From Leptidea sinapis (Eukaryota; Arthropoda; Insecta; Lepidoptera; Pieridae): a stretch of DNA of 64,000 nt. Under the pieces are notes generated by a model, which searched no databases, had not been told where the DNA came from, and saw only the letters and a list, made by a program, of their open reading frames with translations. Shown piece by piece: positions 31,701 through 43,479 of this stretch. The position numbers and the translations under genes were made by a program. The stretch spans positions 7,440,001-7,504,000 of the forward strand of contig NC_066296.1 in assembly GCF_905404315.1 (NCBI RefSeq). The letters run 5' to 3'. Positions within the stretch are counted from its first letter, which is position 1. Every line of letters begins with the position of its first letter.

Positions 31701-31911
31701 TATCTCAACAATAAACGACGATAATATACAAAAATAACTTTCGTATACTGCAATATTTTATAAACTTGATGATACTTATTCTAATGCTTTTCCGGCCGGT
31801 ACCGCCGCAACCGCTATTTTCATGCATTTTAAAGTTGTAATATCTTAGAAAGTATTCATTTAAATTACATGCTGTAAACCGCCATAATGATCTATATTAA
31901 ATGAACAATAT

Positions 31912-33166
31912 ATTTTTTTTTTTTTTTTTTTTTTAATTTTATGGAATAGGAGGACAAACGAGCGTACGGGTCACCTGGTGTTAAGTGATCACCGCCGCCC
32001 ACACTCTCCTGCAACACCAGAGGAATCACAAGAGCGTTGCCGGCCTTTAAGGAAGGTGTACGCGCTTTTCTTGAAGGTACCCATGTCGTATCGTCCCGGA
32101 AACACCGCACACGGAAGCTCATTCCACAGCTTCGTGGTACGAGGAAGAAAGCTCCTTGAAAACCGCACTGTGGAGGACCGCCACACATCCAGATGGTGGG
32201 GATGAAATCCTAACTTGTGGCGTGTCGTGCGAAGGTGGAATTCGGCGGCAGGAATCAGGTTGAACAGCTCTTCGGAACACTCCCCGTGATAGATGCGGTA
32301 GAAAACACACAATGAAGCGACGTCTCTACGCAACGCCAAATGATCCAGCCGTTCACAGAGTACTGGGTTCCCGACAATTCGAGCTGCTCTGCGTTGCACG
32401 CGGTCAAATGGATCGAGCTGATACTGGGGTGCGCCAGACCAGAGATGACAGCAATACTCCATGTGAGGCCGGACCTGCGCTTTGTAGAGCGCTAGAATGT
32501 GGGCCGGCTTGAAGTATTGCCGTGCTCTATTTATGACGCCAAGTTTCTTTGAAGCCAGTTTGGCTTTGCCCTCCAGATGGCCACGGAATTGGCAATTGCT
32601 CGAGATTTCGAGACCCAGTATTCCGATACAAGGCGAGGCTTTAAGGGAAGTGTTCTCGAAGAGCGGTGATACGGCAAATGGGGTTTTTTTAGTGGTAAAC
32701 GCGCAAACTTGAGTCTTCTGGGGGTTAAATTGGACAAGGTTCAACTTACCCCATTCCGCGACCTTCTCGAGAGAGGACTCGATAGAAGACACAAGTTTCT
32801 CCCGGCACTGGTCGACGTTTTCCCGAGAGAGACCTGCATGGCCCGTGTATACGGCATCACCAGTGCTGTCGTCTGCATAGCAATGCATGTTGGCGGTGTC
32901 CACCATATCATTGATATGCAGAAGAAACAGCGTGGGAGATAGCACACAGCCTTGGGGAACTCCAGCGTTCACGGGCTTGGGATTCGAGCAATAACCGTCG
33001 ATAACGACCTGTATGCTGCGCCCAGTGAGGAAGCTGGAGGTCCACTTGCATAAGCTCTCGGGAAGCCCAAATGATGGAAGTTTTGCGAGGAGCGCCTTGT
33101 GCCATACACGATCAAAGGCCTTCGCTATATCCAGACGAACTGCCAGGCCTTCCCCCTTGCTTTCAA
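31912..33166 (-). mobile_element. LINE-A retrotransposon, 5'-truncated, with intact RT 3' half
   Basis: Minus-strand insertion ending in a poly(A) tail, seen as a T-run at 31913-31934. The other boundary near 33165 is where LINE coding ends abruptly at AATTAATTAATTGG. The sequence between is 1.25 kb. The 3' UTR contains GGTGTTAAGTGATCACC (plus-strand orientation), shared with all LINE-A fragments in the window. No convincing target duplication was found. Confidence 0.92.
31989..33164 (-). pseudogene. LINE-A ORF2 C-terminal part: reverse transcriptase and 3' domain
   Basis: 391 codons open without a stop, but with no proper start, since the 5' part is lost at the truncation. RT motif A is LDIAKAFDRVWH (about residues 11-22), motif B is GVPQGCVLSPTLF (68 on), and motif C is CYADD (Asp98, Asp99). 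The thumb and C-terminal region end in HLDVWRSS, LWNELPCAVFP and a basic GECGRR tail, typical of CR1/Jockey-group non-LTR retrotransposons. The endonuclease, ORF1 and the N-terminal RT fingers are missing, so it cannot move itself. The lack of stops suggests a fairly recent insertion. Confidence 0.9.
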
Positions 33167-33322
33167 TTAATTAATTGGATAAGAGTTAATGCCCTATTGC
33201 TTAAAATCTCTATTCTCTAATATATTATGCATGTATTATACATATAAACCTTCCTTTTAAAATCACTCTATCTATTAAAAAATCCGCATCAAAATCCATT
33301 GCTTATTTAAAAGACCTAACCG

Positions 33323-33549
33323 TAGATAATTTATACGTCTAGATAGTCTCTTGCTGTTAGACCACCGATAAAAAACAGGCCAAAAATATTAGTTCAGTGT
33401 GCGTGACAAGCTACGTCTTACACTCGCGATTTGTATAACACTTTGTGTAAGTGTACGTGAATTGCTCTAAATAGAGGTTAGTTCTAAACATATTTTTTTC
33501 AACGTTTTCACAGCTGTCATAGTCCATCTAGATGTATACATAATTTAAG
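33323..33549 (+). mobile_element. MITE-T, full copy of about 227 bp
   Basis: TAGATAATTTATACGTCTAG at the left and CATCTAGATGTATACATAAT at the right form terminal inverted repeats. Body: GGCCAAAAATATTAGTTC, TGACAAGCTACGTCTTACAC, CAACGTTTTCACAGCTGTC. It is the reference for the broken copies. Confidence 0.8.
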
Positions 33550-33644
33550 GATCTAAGCATACATAGGGACAGACAGCGGAAACGACTTTGTTTTACAGTA
33601 TGTAGTGATAATATGTTCGTCTACAGCCACCATAAGCTAAGCTT

Positions 33645-33860
33645 ATTTTCAAATAAAATTTGAAAAACAAAATTTTATGAACGATGCGGGATTCGAACCC
33701 ACGATCTCCGGCGTTCAGTGCCGGTGCTCTAACCAACTGAGCTAACCGTTCGAGTACCTACCGCCTCGTTATAAAATTTTGTTTGTCAAATTTTATTTGT
33801 GTATTAATCCTAGAAGTGAGGTTTATCACTTTAAAAACATAACATATTGTTTAAGTTTAT
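33645..33860 (-). mobile_element. tRNA-derived SINE, best cloverleaf
   Basis: On the minus strand: acceptor GAACGGT/ATCGTTC, D arm GCTCAGTTGGTTAGAGC, anticodon stem CCGGC/GCCGG with loop ACTGAAC, T arm GTGGGTTCGAATCCCGC. Position 33 is C, not the U of true tRNAs. Inverted AAAATTTGA/TCAAATTTT tails flank both sides. Confidence 0.7.
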
Positions 33861-34199
33861 TTTGTTAACAATGAACAATGCAACTCCGACATCAAGCCTA
33901 TGATTAGATATTGGTTTTACATCAGATATTTCGGAAGTCTAACTAAAATCTAAACAGAATTCGCACTACATATTATCACGGTTCAATCCACACTCTAAGG
34001 AGTAGAAAAAATAATGTTATCAACCATTCTGTTTTGCAGAAAACTGAATTAATTATTTAATTGAATTAATGAAATAAAGTAAACATTTCTTAACTAACCT
34101 TCAATGGATAAAAATATATGTCAAGCTGAATGGCTTTCATTCTTTGATAGCCACTGTTTAGGGGGTCTTGAAACCTTTTCTCCAACTCGTAACTATTTA

Positions 34200-34339
34200 C
34201 CCCCTTATGCATAATGGTCCGCTAACTTAAAACAGCCGCTAAGGAGTGTTTTTTCTCATTCTGACTTAGGTCAATAGAAGAAGACAGAACGAGAATTAGC
34301 AATATGCTTTAAGTTAGCAGACTATTATGAATAAGGGGG
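34200..34339. mobile_element. MITE-C, 140 bp
   Basis: Ends CCCCCTTATGCATAATGG and CTATTATGAATAAGGGGG, flanked by TA on both sides. Internal AGGAGTGTTTTTTCTCATTC is the complement of the 14974 copy, so the copy is inserted in the other orientation. Confidence 0.82.
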
Positions 34340-34462
34340 TAAATGTTTGCAACCTCACGAGTATTATTAATAATTGTTATATTCTTTAGCGAAGAAACAA
34401 TGTAGAGTTGCCCAATTATAAATAAGTTGCGTAGGTAATTATTTAATGAATTGTAATTACTA

Positions 34463-34718
34463 ATTGATACGCCTTGCCCATTACAATGCAGTGCCGCTCA
34501 GGATTCTTGAAAAACCCATTAAATTCTGAGCGGCACTAGAACTGCGCTCGTAACCTTGAGACATAAGATGTTAAGTCTCATTTGCCCAGTAATTTCACTA
34601 CCTCTTCAGACCGAAACACAGTAATGCTTACACAATACTGCTTCACGGCAGAAATAGGCAACCGTTGTGGAACCCATAATTTAGCCGGCATCCTGTGCAA
34701 AGGAGCCTTCCACTGGTA
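34463..34718 (+). repeat. R300 dispersed repeat, 5' part missing
   Basis: Starts at AATTGATACGCCTTGCCC, without the GGGACGAGACGAGC end, and continues to GGAGCCTTCCACTGGTA. Confidence 0.85.
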
Positions 34719-35464
34719 AAAGCTAACACGAAGTAAACATTAATCCTTAACTGTATAGAATTAAACCAATTAATTCACATTTTAACAGCTACACAGACAT
34801 AAATAGCATCAATGTATAATTACTCCATTAAGATGTAACAATACTCAGATAACTTAATATATTTTCATCACCTCACACAGATCATAGATAAACACGCGCG
34901 AAAGAGATGCGCTATACTGATAATGTATATTGAAAAGAGATAAACTCATTTTCCGGTTATCTATTTGAATCTACACAACATTTTCCAATTGAAACAACTT
35001 AAGTGGCGGCTTCATCGAACGATTTTGAAACTTACTGCAGAGAACTTAGATATTATATTAACTTAAATGTGAAGGTGTTAAGAGAAATCTAAGTGCCGAT
35101 TGAAAGGCTGAGCAATAAACGCATTTGCGCATGCGCATAGATTATATTATAAAGATAACAATCGTATATCACTTTGCAACTGAATTTTACTACAAAGTGA
35201 AATATTTGAAAGTTTTTTGAAGTAAAACCTTCTTTAGCATCGTTGTGATTTGAAAGTTGATGAAACGAAAAAGCGAGACAGTAAAAAGAGACATACACAT
35301 ACATTCATAAGATTTAACGTGGTCTCCCACGTGATAAATGATATATGTAGCATTATATAGTGTTTTGGTACCAGGCGATCATAATTGAAGAAGAGATTTT
35401 CTTGTGTATGATGCGAATATATCTTAATATATTCTGATGTCATGCGCACGACGTATTACGTCGT

Positions 35465-35554
35465 CCGAAGCGGTAGTAGTATCTAGTAGTTATTAGAAAT
35501 GACATCAAAAAGAATTCTAAAGGAATCAATTTTGAGAAAATAAATGCCTTTTAT
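35465..35554 (+). mobile_element. LINE-B 3' tail fragment
   Basis: CCGAAGCGGTAGTAGTATCT to TTTTGAGAAAATAAATGCC, about 90 bp, truncated within the 3' UTR. Confidence 0.8.
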
Positions 35555-35569
35555 TGGTGTAATTGTAGT

Positions 35570-35760
35570 TTGTGTACGGTTTTTTTTAGGATTTCTCATT
35601 CAGGTTGATAATATATTATTATTATTTTTAACTGACAACAAAAAGTATAAAAGAACCTTAAAGGTTTGCATAAGATGTGTATTAAATTAAATTTTTATTA
35701 AGTTATTTTATACATTTTTAGTTTTTGAAGTCGGTTTTTTTAAAAGTAGTTATAAGAATA
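35570..35760 (-). repeat. Foldback-associated fragment
   Basis: GTTGATAATATATTATTATT, CAACAAAAAGTATAAAAG and TTTTGAAGTCGGTTTTTTT match the 28190-28445 stretch in outline. Confidence 0.4.
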
Positions 35761-36009
35761 GGTTAATTTTAAATTTCAATTAATAACCGAAGGTCTTAAG
35801 GCAGGATGGATCAAAGTATATTAAAAGCAATATTTTGGTATAAATTTATATATTATGTGGAAGGTCTATGCGTACATTCCACGATCATCAGACGAGGATA
35901 CACTGAAAAGAGAATTATGACCTAGCCACAGCACACTTCGCGGTTTTACTTGCGTATAATTTGTAAAAGTCTATCAGGTAAGTAAAAATTATTTTGACAG
36001 ATCGCGTAT

Positions 36010-36625
36010 TATTTACTGCTATTACCATAAAAATGATGAGTGCTCCATTTAACAACATGATCCCAGAAAATGTTCAAAACAAATGTGTTACGAAATTTAA
36101 AAGAATCGTTAAAAAACGTTTGTGTGGTAAAGATTACTATAACATTAACGATATTCTTAATGATACCATAGGCTGGGAATGAAGCGGACACCCTCAGGCT
36201 ATTTAATTAAAAATATACGATACATATTACATAGTAATCCATACTTTTATAGAAAAAAAAAGCCCGCGACGTTTCTTGAGCGCGATCTTTTTTTTAAACG
36301 GACGAGACGAGCAGGACGTTCCAGCTGATGGTAATTGATACGCCCTAGCCATTACAATGCAGTGCCGCTCAGGATTCTTGAAAAAACCCAAAAATTAACA
36401 CAGTAATATTTACCCGTTATTGTTTCACGGCAGAAATAGGCGCCGTCGTGGTACACATAATCTAGCCGGCTTCCTGTGCAAAGGAGCCTCCAACTGGTAT
36501 AATCCTTTAAAGGTATATTGTTCTTCTCAATAGGCACACCATTTCGAATGGGTACTTTTTGACGTTCAATAAGTGAATATCAAATTCTATTTTAAATGGA
36601 AATATTTGAATTTGTATTTAATATG
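36010..36625 (+). pseudogene. LINE-D 3' end, split by R300
   Basis: Coding MIPENVQNKCVTKFKRIVKK then CGKDYYNINDILNDT with a stop at 36180-36182. The UTR AAAAAGCCCGCGACGTTTCT is interrupted at about 36290 by an R300 copy and resumes at about 36500, ending in GAATTTGTATTTAA near 36622. Confidence 0.8.
36290..36499 (+). repeat. R300 inserted in LINE-D
   Basis: Begins after a T-run at AACGGACGAGACGAGCAGG. The middle third is deleted (AAAACCCAAAAATTAACACAG) and it ends GGAGCCTCCAACTGGTA. LINE-D sequence lies on both sides. Confidence 0.83.
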
Positions 36626-36896
36626 GTCGCCAATGAAATGTCCATTTTATAAAAGTAATAGTACATAGTATGGTTATTATGCACCTACATTACCGAATCG
36701 GTCGTGAAGCAAAAACGAGACACATTTTAACACAAATTCTAGCACGTTCTTTGGAAAAAGTGTAACTTCGGTTGGTTTACTTTAATTATCCATACAATGG
36801 TTCATTCTGTAAAGCGTCGCATGCACTCTAAATAATGAAAATACGTCGGAAGCAAATTAACAATACTTTAATTCGAATGTTATGTACTGTAGAGAT

Positions 36897-37150
36897 CTGA
36901 TCACCGCCGCCCACAATCTCTTGCAACACCAGAGGAATCACAGGAGTGTTGCCGGCCTATAAGGAAGGTGTACGCGCTTTTTTTTAAAGAACCCATGTCG
37001 TATCGTCCCGGAAACACCGCACAAGGAAGCTCATACCACAGCTTTGTAGTACGCGGAAGAAAGCTCCTTGATAACCGCCCTGTGGAGGACCGCCACATAT
37101 CCAGATGGTGGGGATGATTTCCTAACTCGTGGCGTGTCACGACACCAAAT
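36897..37150 (-). mobile_element. LINE-A 3' fragment
   Basis: On the minus strand it reads HELGNHPHHLDMWRSSTG through LWYELPCAVFPGRYDMG to DCGRR and then a stop. The shared 3' UTR beyond the stop is cut after GGTGATCAG at about 36897, with no poly(A). Confidence 0.85.
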
Positions 37151-37154
37151 TCGC

Positions 37155-38005
37155 AATTCTGTAAGTTTCTATATAAAGAGTTATTAATATTCATTATGCA
37201 AACATTTAGAAGCATATAGAAGCTTTAAAAATGTGGGCATATAGTCGTATGTTGGTCATAAGTTGGACCCACAAGGTCACAAATGTGGAAATTCTGCGCC
37301 GCGTCAACCTTCACTACAACCTTCGCTAGTCGGAGAGGCAAGCGAAGAAGAAGAATGCAAACATTTGCTGCACGTAGGTACCGGGATTTGAGACCGAGAC
37401 CCCATATTTTGTCAGTCACTAACGATTGTACCCACACAAATACAAATTTGCTCTAATTTGTGCAATCAATCAAGAAACACGATAAGACATTATCAAGCCA
37501 AGAAATAATTTATTTATTAGACATCGGTGTTAAAACAAAACAATTATTTATGTATATTTTGATTAAATTTTAACATTATTGGATATTTAAGCCCAATTAA
37601 CATGAAGGGTAACCAGATATCATATCAATGTTAAATACTTTTAGCAACAAGTGTTGAGCCAATTAATTACAATTTATGTAATGTTCGATTATGTAAACAA
37701 GCTTTAATTGCAACTCTAAGGTTACCTATACATACTTATTGAAAATTGTTTAGTATTATTGATTACCAAGCGGGCGCCATCGACTTCTCTCGGAGTTTTT
37801 TACTAAAAGAGCATTTTTTTAAGGTTTGGTGCGACTGTAAGAGGCTAGGCAAGTGTATAAAAACAGTGGCTATTAGGCTAACCGTATAGTAAGTAATCTC
37901 TGACTTCCCGTTTGGGAGACTCGTAATGCTATATATGTATGTGTATTCCTTCAAATACACGACTAATTAAATCGAATATGAAATGTTCCATACGCTTGGT
38001 GAAAT
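37155..38005. other. Unassigned DNA
   Basis: No known repeat or domain seen. Confidence 0.4.
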
Positions 38006-38009
38006 ACCA

Positions 38010-38245
38010 CTATTTTACACTGCATGCCGGCTAGATTATGATATTGTGATTCGGTGTAATGGGCGCCGTAGCTATTGAAATTACTGGGCAAATTAGACTT
38101 AACATCTTATGTCTCAAAGTGAAGACCCCAATTGTAGTGGCGCTCAAAATTTTTCAAGAATCCTGAGCACTGCTTTGTAATGTGCAGGGTGTATCAATTA
38201 CCATCAGCTGAACGTCCGGCTCGTCTTGTCCCTTATAGTCATTAA
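38010..38245 (-). repeat. R300 dispersed repeat, decayed
   Basis: ACACTGCATGCCGGCTAG, GGGCGCCGTAGCTATTGAAA, then GCTGAACGTCCGGCTCG and CTTGTCCCTTATAGTC. Two internal deletions. Confidence 0.8.
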
Positions 38246-38524
38246 AAAAGCTGACTGTATTAGTGCCCCGCAAAACTCGAGAATTACCCAAAAATATAAC
38301 ATTAAAGTCGGCGAGCGACTTATTTTAAACATACATTTCATCCAAGTTGGTACATTGCCGAAATCATCGGGGGCATCATTCGAATATAAACCGTGAATAT
38401 TTCACGTGGCAAGATAACACTGATTAATAAGTGAGATGGATCCCTGACAGACTGGCCGCTGCTCTATTCCCCTTAGTACCAGTGCGTTACCAATGTCTTT
38501 TTCTGTATATAAACCACGTTGAAC

Positions 38525-38590
38525 GTTCCTTCATTATTTTTTTTTCCTTTTAAAATTCGCCCAGCGAAGCGGGCGGGAACGTCATGTCTA
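38525..38590 (+). mobile_element. Helitron-like 3' end, second terminus type
   Basis: TTTTAAAATTCGCCCAGCG and AAGCGGGCGGGAACG form a GCCC/GGGC hairpin (38559-38574) followed by TCATG where CTAG is expected. Only the 3' end is recognisable. Confidence 0.4.
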
Positions 38591-39109
38591 TTTATAATTA
38601 TTTCTCCCAGAAACAAACGGCTATACGAAACTTTTTGACAATTCATACTTAACATTACTTAAAAAATTATAGCTTCCTTAGTTAATTTATCCGTATAATT
38701 TTAGTATTTTCTTTTGAACTGTTATTAACGTGGAAACTTGTAATTGGCCTTCAAAATTTAGTGAAGAAATGAGTAATATTTGTAAGCTGTAAGTTTTCCT
38801 AAAATTGTAAAAATAAATAAATAAATAATTAGATAAAGAATTATACATAATTAAATATATAGAATGTCAACAAAAGTCAAAGTAGAAATCATTTTAAGTC
38901 CATACATTACAACAATTACCTACTTACTACACTAAATAATACTAATGACTTAACAATAATACAACTTTTTTGACTTATTTGCTAATCAAATCAAATCTAA
39001 TTTATTCACATGATCCAAAACATCACTAGTATCAAATATATTATACGTTCTACCATTTACAACCACATAAGAAAGTTGAGCTTTAATGATGCGTCACTAA
39101 GGTATATTT

Positions 39110-39560
39110 TCACACTCACTTCTGGGATTAATTACACAAATAAATCTGAAAACAAAATTTTATGAACGATGCGGGACTCAAAACCGCGACCTCCGTTCCG
39201 TGCGACCGCTCTTTCTAACTGAGTCAACCGTTCGCGTGACGCATCGTTCGTAAAATCTTGTATTCTTTGTTCAACTCTCAGATTGTAGCTTCACCTGCAG
39301 GATCTACTTTATAGTTGGTAATCTACTCAACCCCAATATTTGCATATTAGGAAATTGACTTGATATGTCGCTCTTACAAATCTAAACAATATGTTATGTT
39401 TTTAAAGTGACAACACCCACACTTCTGGGAATAATTACACAAATAACGGTTGACTCATTTGTAATGAGCGCTCGCACGGAACGCGAGAGACCACGGGTTC
39501 GAGTCCCGCATCGTTCATAAATTTTGTTTTCAGTTTTGTTTGTGTAACTTTATATTTTAG
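39110..39560. mobile_element. Two tRNA-like units in opposite orientation
   Basis: Minus unit near 39160-39240 (GATGCGGGACTCAAAACCG, GAGTCAACCGTTCGCGTGAC) and plus unit near 39452-39520 (GAGCGCTCGCACGGAACGCG, ACGGGTTCGAGTCCCGCATC). Between them lie TGTTCAACTCTCAGATTG and CAATATTTGCATATTAGG. TTCTGGGATTAATTACACA and its twin at 39425 bound the units. Confidence 0.68.
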
Positions 39561-39564
39561 CATT

Positions 39565-41670
39565 ATGAGTTATAATAACAAGTACCTATGCAGTAGTGCA
39601 GTGGGGAACAAAGCTCGCCCGAACGGTACTTGATGCGGCGATTGTGGTGACTTACGAAATGACTCTTCGCGCTTATTTTATATAATTCACGTTTTAAGTC
39701 TCGTCCTGCAAGTTCCATGTAATGTTCACATTTTAAGCAATATAAAAATGACGGAAAAAAATGAAGGTTCAAATAAAGATTTTCTTGGTGTTTTTTCTTA
39801 AGCATGGTGAAAGCTACCACAAGGAAAACTCCGATATTCTATTAATTATTCATAAGTAAAAACGACTTTATTTTAAAATTTAGTTATATTTTAATTATAA
39901 GGACTTTAAATATAGTTTTATTTGTTTTTTGTTTCATATTACTACTATTGGAATAAGTAACTGTCAGTATCAATTGTAGTATTCATTATTTTATATTTCT
40001 TGTATGTTCTTCTCACAAGCTCTACTCTTTCCCAACATATATATATAGGTAGATTCAGTAATTTAAAAGATATATTTATAGTGAAGATTCAACTTAGTTT
40101 AAGCCTAAATTAATAAATATTATTTAACTTTGACTCATAACTTTAATTTGATTTGTTTTTGATTTGAAACTGGGAAAAAATAGTTAAGCGGGACATAATG
40201 TTAATGTTATATTACATATTTTAAATTTTAGTAAAATATTTAAAATAATATGACTTAATAACTAATAACGCTATTTATACAAAAAATAATAAAATAAAAC
40301 TTAAATAATCTAATAAAATTATTAAATTACAAATAGAAAATATCATTAAGATCGCTATCGGCAGGTAAGGTGCCCATGAAGTTGGCAACGTTAAATATTT
40401 TTTTATGAGACTTGTCAAAGTCTACAGTTTCAAACATAATGTGATCTCACCAAATCAAGTTACGATTCACGATTCAAATCTTCGTATAAGAAATATAACT
40501 GTCAAGTTGGCAGAATAGTTTCCTGACTTGGCAAAACTTCCAGTATTTCACAAAAAGAAATACGATCCGTTACACGTAATGTTACATTAGATAAGTGAGA
40601 GTAACCGCGTAGTACGGCAGCCTGTCTAGGAATCTTAACGCTGTTTCATTTGGGGCCATCACACCAGCGATTAAATTAAGTTGTGGATTGACTTATATAT
40701 TTATGTACATAAATTTTACACAAGTATCCTAGCAATGTTGATATGTAATATTGAATGACCACTGTCTATATCTAACTGAATGAGTTATATCTTGAAAGCT
40801 TTGAAATGATAAATTGAACTCATCGCTATTTAAAATTTTGTTTGACATTAATTAGTTTCTCTAGAGTATAATGTTCTTAAAATAGAAATTACATCAGATT
40901 GAATAATTAATTATTTAATGTTACTTATCATTCATATTATCAATATTATAAACAATTCAGAGATAATCTTCATCAAGAGTGGACTCTCCCGTTTCAGCGT
41001 TTTGCGAGTCAACAGCTCCTGAAGACGCAAACACGTGTCGAAGTAATTTTGTGAAACTTATGCGTAATTTAGACCAATAGTCATAATTTTTTTAAATATC
41101 AATGTAAACGAAAATTGCACCAGATTCTATTAAGTTGTTTACAGAGTTTTAAAGCTATGTTTATTTGTGAAGTTTACTATTCCGTATATAAGGTAGGTAA
41201 GTTTATTTAATAATGCTGTGATCTGCGATTTCCAACCCAAACTGCTGCTCAAAATGAAAATGATCAAATCTACAATGAACACTTTTTAACATTTTCGTGT
41301 ATACAATTTATTAATAATTATGAATTTAGAAATCGCTGTTTTAGTAGCTCAACTGCTACGTTGTTACCGTGAAAGGGTAGCCCTGTCTAACATCATTTGT
41401 ACAATTTACGACTATGTTTCTACTCTTTATGGCTTGCTCGTTCTGATCATTGTGAACTGATATTAGGAAGTGAACAAAGGGTTTTCAATTGATCTAATTA
41501 TTATGTAGGGCTTTGATTTTACCGCTGATTTCTAAATCTACTTATTAGGGTTGAAAACTAATTTTTGTTCATTAGGCGACTCCATATGTTTTTTCCTCCC
41601 TTCTTATTTAACACCACATTTCTGTGATTTTATATTAACCTCGAAAAAAATATGTGAAATAGCGGGAAAA
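39565..41670. other. Unassigned AT-rich DNA
   Basis: Very AT-rich, without recognisable coding sequence apart from the short degenerate element at 40985. Confidence 0.4.
40985..41065 (+). repeat. Degenerate relative of the Penelope-like ribozyme region
   Basis: GTTTTGCGAGTCAACAGCTCC then CTGAAGACGCAAACACGTG and TCGAAG keep the outer bases of the hammerhead-like motif but lack stem II. The surrounding sequence is not recognisable. Confidence 0.35.
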
Positions 41671-41671
41671 A

Positions 41672-41930
41672 AGGCATCAAAAGACATTTATTTTCTCAAA
41701 ATTGTTTCCATTAGAATTCTTTTTGTTGTCATTTCTAATATACTAGATACTACTACCGCTTCGGAAACAAATGGCAAATGAGAGAGAAGAAGCGGCGCAA
41801 GAACCTCTCCCAGCATTTTTTGGCGCTCTTTTTAATGAAATATACAATATTGTACTGTCATTTGCTTTTGCTATAAATTAATCAAAATCCAGTCCCAGGC
41901 TGTCGGATCACTTAGATCAATATGAACGCG
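41672..41930 (-). mobile_element. LINE-B 3' end
   Basis: GACATTTATTTTCTCAAAAT to GAGAGAAGAAGCGGCGCAAG, then the poly-T/GCGCTCTTTTT segment and TCCAGTCCCAGGCTGTCGG, matching 3147-3380 in the same orientation. Confidence 0.82.
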
Positions 41931-41934
41931 TTCC

Positions 41935-42950
41935 ACAAATATATTCTAAACAAAAAATAATAATTTAAAATTTTAACAATATTTATGGATCTAGAAAAAC
42001 ATCTTTAAGTGAGATACAGCACGATATAAAAGGAAAGCGAATCTGTAATAACTGTACTTAACCGATTTCAGCAGTCAGCCACGCTCGGAATAAGTTCCTT
42101 AGTATTTTAAATATCAAACCACTAGCTAACGCACACATTTTCAAATCTAAATTGGTCACACTTTATCATCAGGCTGTCAGCTCTTCTATTCGCTAGTATA
42201 TTATATGCAAATAACACTGACCTCTAGTATATACCACTGGGCTTTGGCTGTCAAAGTGCTTTTGTGCCTGTTTAATATTCGCCGTTTTGGCGCTGTTGGC
42301 CATGTAGCGAGAGTCTGCGATACTAAAACTAGTGATGACAACCTCAGCTAAGAAAACATAGCTAGAAAAACTATTTACAAAAAAAATTGAGAACTTTATT
42401 ACGTTGATTCCAGAGGTATAAGTAACACGGAAAACTTCAGAGTTTGTACGTTTCTCTCGCCGCCATTTGCATTATACGTCAAAATTAGTTCTCTGGACGC
42501 TCGGGTGGCGCTTCAAATAGGCACAAAAAATTGCTGTCAAACGGAACAGCCTGTCCAATGGTATTTGTACAGTTCAGTAGCAAATAAGCACTACAACGTA
42601 ATTTCTAGTTGAAAATGAGTGGGTTAACACTAATAATATACCTAACGACTAAATTGTGGACAAGTGGCGCTTCATAAATCATTGAGAGTCCTGAACCGGT
42701 TCAATTGAGTGAGATTAGCACGCTGTTTGAGTGCGTCGTGTTGCAAGATTGTAATATCTGTTTAAATAAAACACTTTTAAAGGATTAAAACTTGGGTAAT
42801 TGTAACTTTGATTTTACATTATGATGATGACTGCAGATTTTCATCTGCAGTCTCCCTAAAAACGAGATCTGAAAACGTCGGGTTAACTAAAATAAAAATA
42901 TAACTTTTACGCAAATATCTAATGTAAAAACAGTTACGATTACACGCATT
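41935..42950. other. Unassigned DNA
   Basis: Contains a perfect short hairpin GACTGCAGAT/ATCTGCAGTC at about 42829-42852. No frame or family recognised. Confidence 0.4.
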
Positions 42951-42957
42951 TTAAAAG

Positions 42958-43365
42958 GCATAAAAGGCATTTATTTTTTCAAAATTGATTCCTTTAGAAT
43001 TCTTTTTGATGTCATTTCTTATACTACTAGATACTACTACCGCTTCGGAAACAAATGGCGCTCTGAGAGAGAAGAAGCGGCGCAAGAAACTCTCCAGCAT
43101 TCTTTTTTTTTGCGCTCTTTTCAATAAAAGTATACAATATTGTACAGTTGCTATAAAATAATCACAATCTAGTCCCAGGCTGTCCGATCATTTAGATATT
43201 CAGCAGTGGAGTAATAGGATTTACGACAGAGCCATTTTTTTATAAAACATTTAAATTTATTTATAGACAATGCCTGAACAGTGGCTGGGAGTTTATTGTA
43301 GAAGTGTATACATTTACCCTTAAAGCTATTATGTATCTTATGATTTTAATTCTTTAAAAGTGTTT
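42958..43365 (-). mobile_element. LINE-B 3' end with C-terminal coding remnant
   Basis: Terminal AAAGGCATTTATTTTTTC through AAGAAGCGGCGCAAGAAAC, then C-terminal coding with GACAATGCCTGAACAGTGGC as in the 3147-3690 copy. Truncated near 43365. Confidence 0.82.
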
Positions 43366-43433
43366 AATTTAAATGTGTAACACTCGCGTTAAAAAAAGAA
43401 AATAATTTGTTATATCTGATTATAAGAATACTA

Positions 43434-43475
43434 GTATGTGACCCGGCAAACATTAATTTGCCCTTAGATCATTAA
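43434..43475 (-). mobile_element. Degraded Helitron 3' end
   Basis: CTAGTATGTGACCCGGCAAAC followed by ATTAATTTGCCCTTAG retains the hairpin of the GGCAAA...TTTGCC Helitron family; the remainder is not recognisable. A foldback element follows immediately. Confidence 0.45.
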
Positions 43476-43479
43476 CCGA

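Noticed and set aside
32312..32942. Plus-strand open frames of 66-77 codons
   Set aside because: They are antisense shadows of the LINE-A reverse transcriptase.
33680..33760. Functional tRNA gene on the minus strand
   Set aside because: Same family as the other tRNA-like units, with C33 and inverted SINE tails on both sides.
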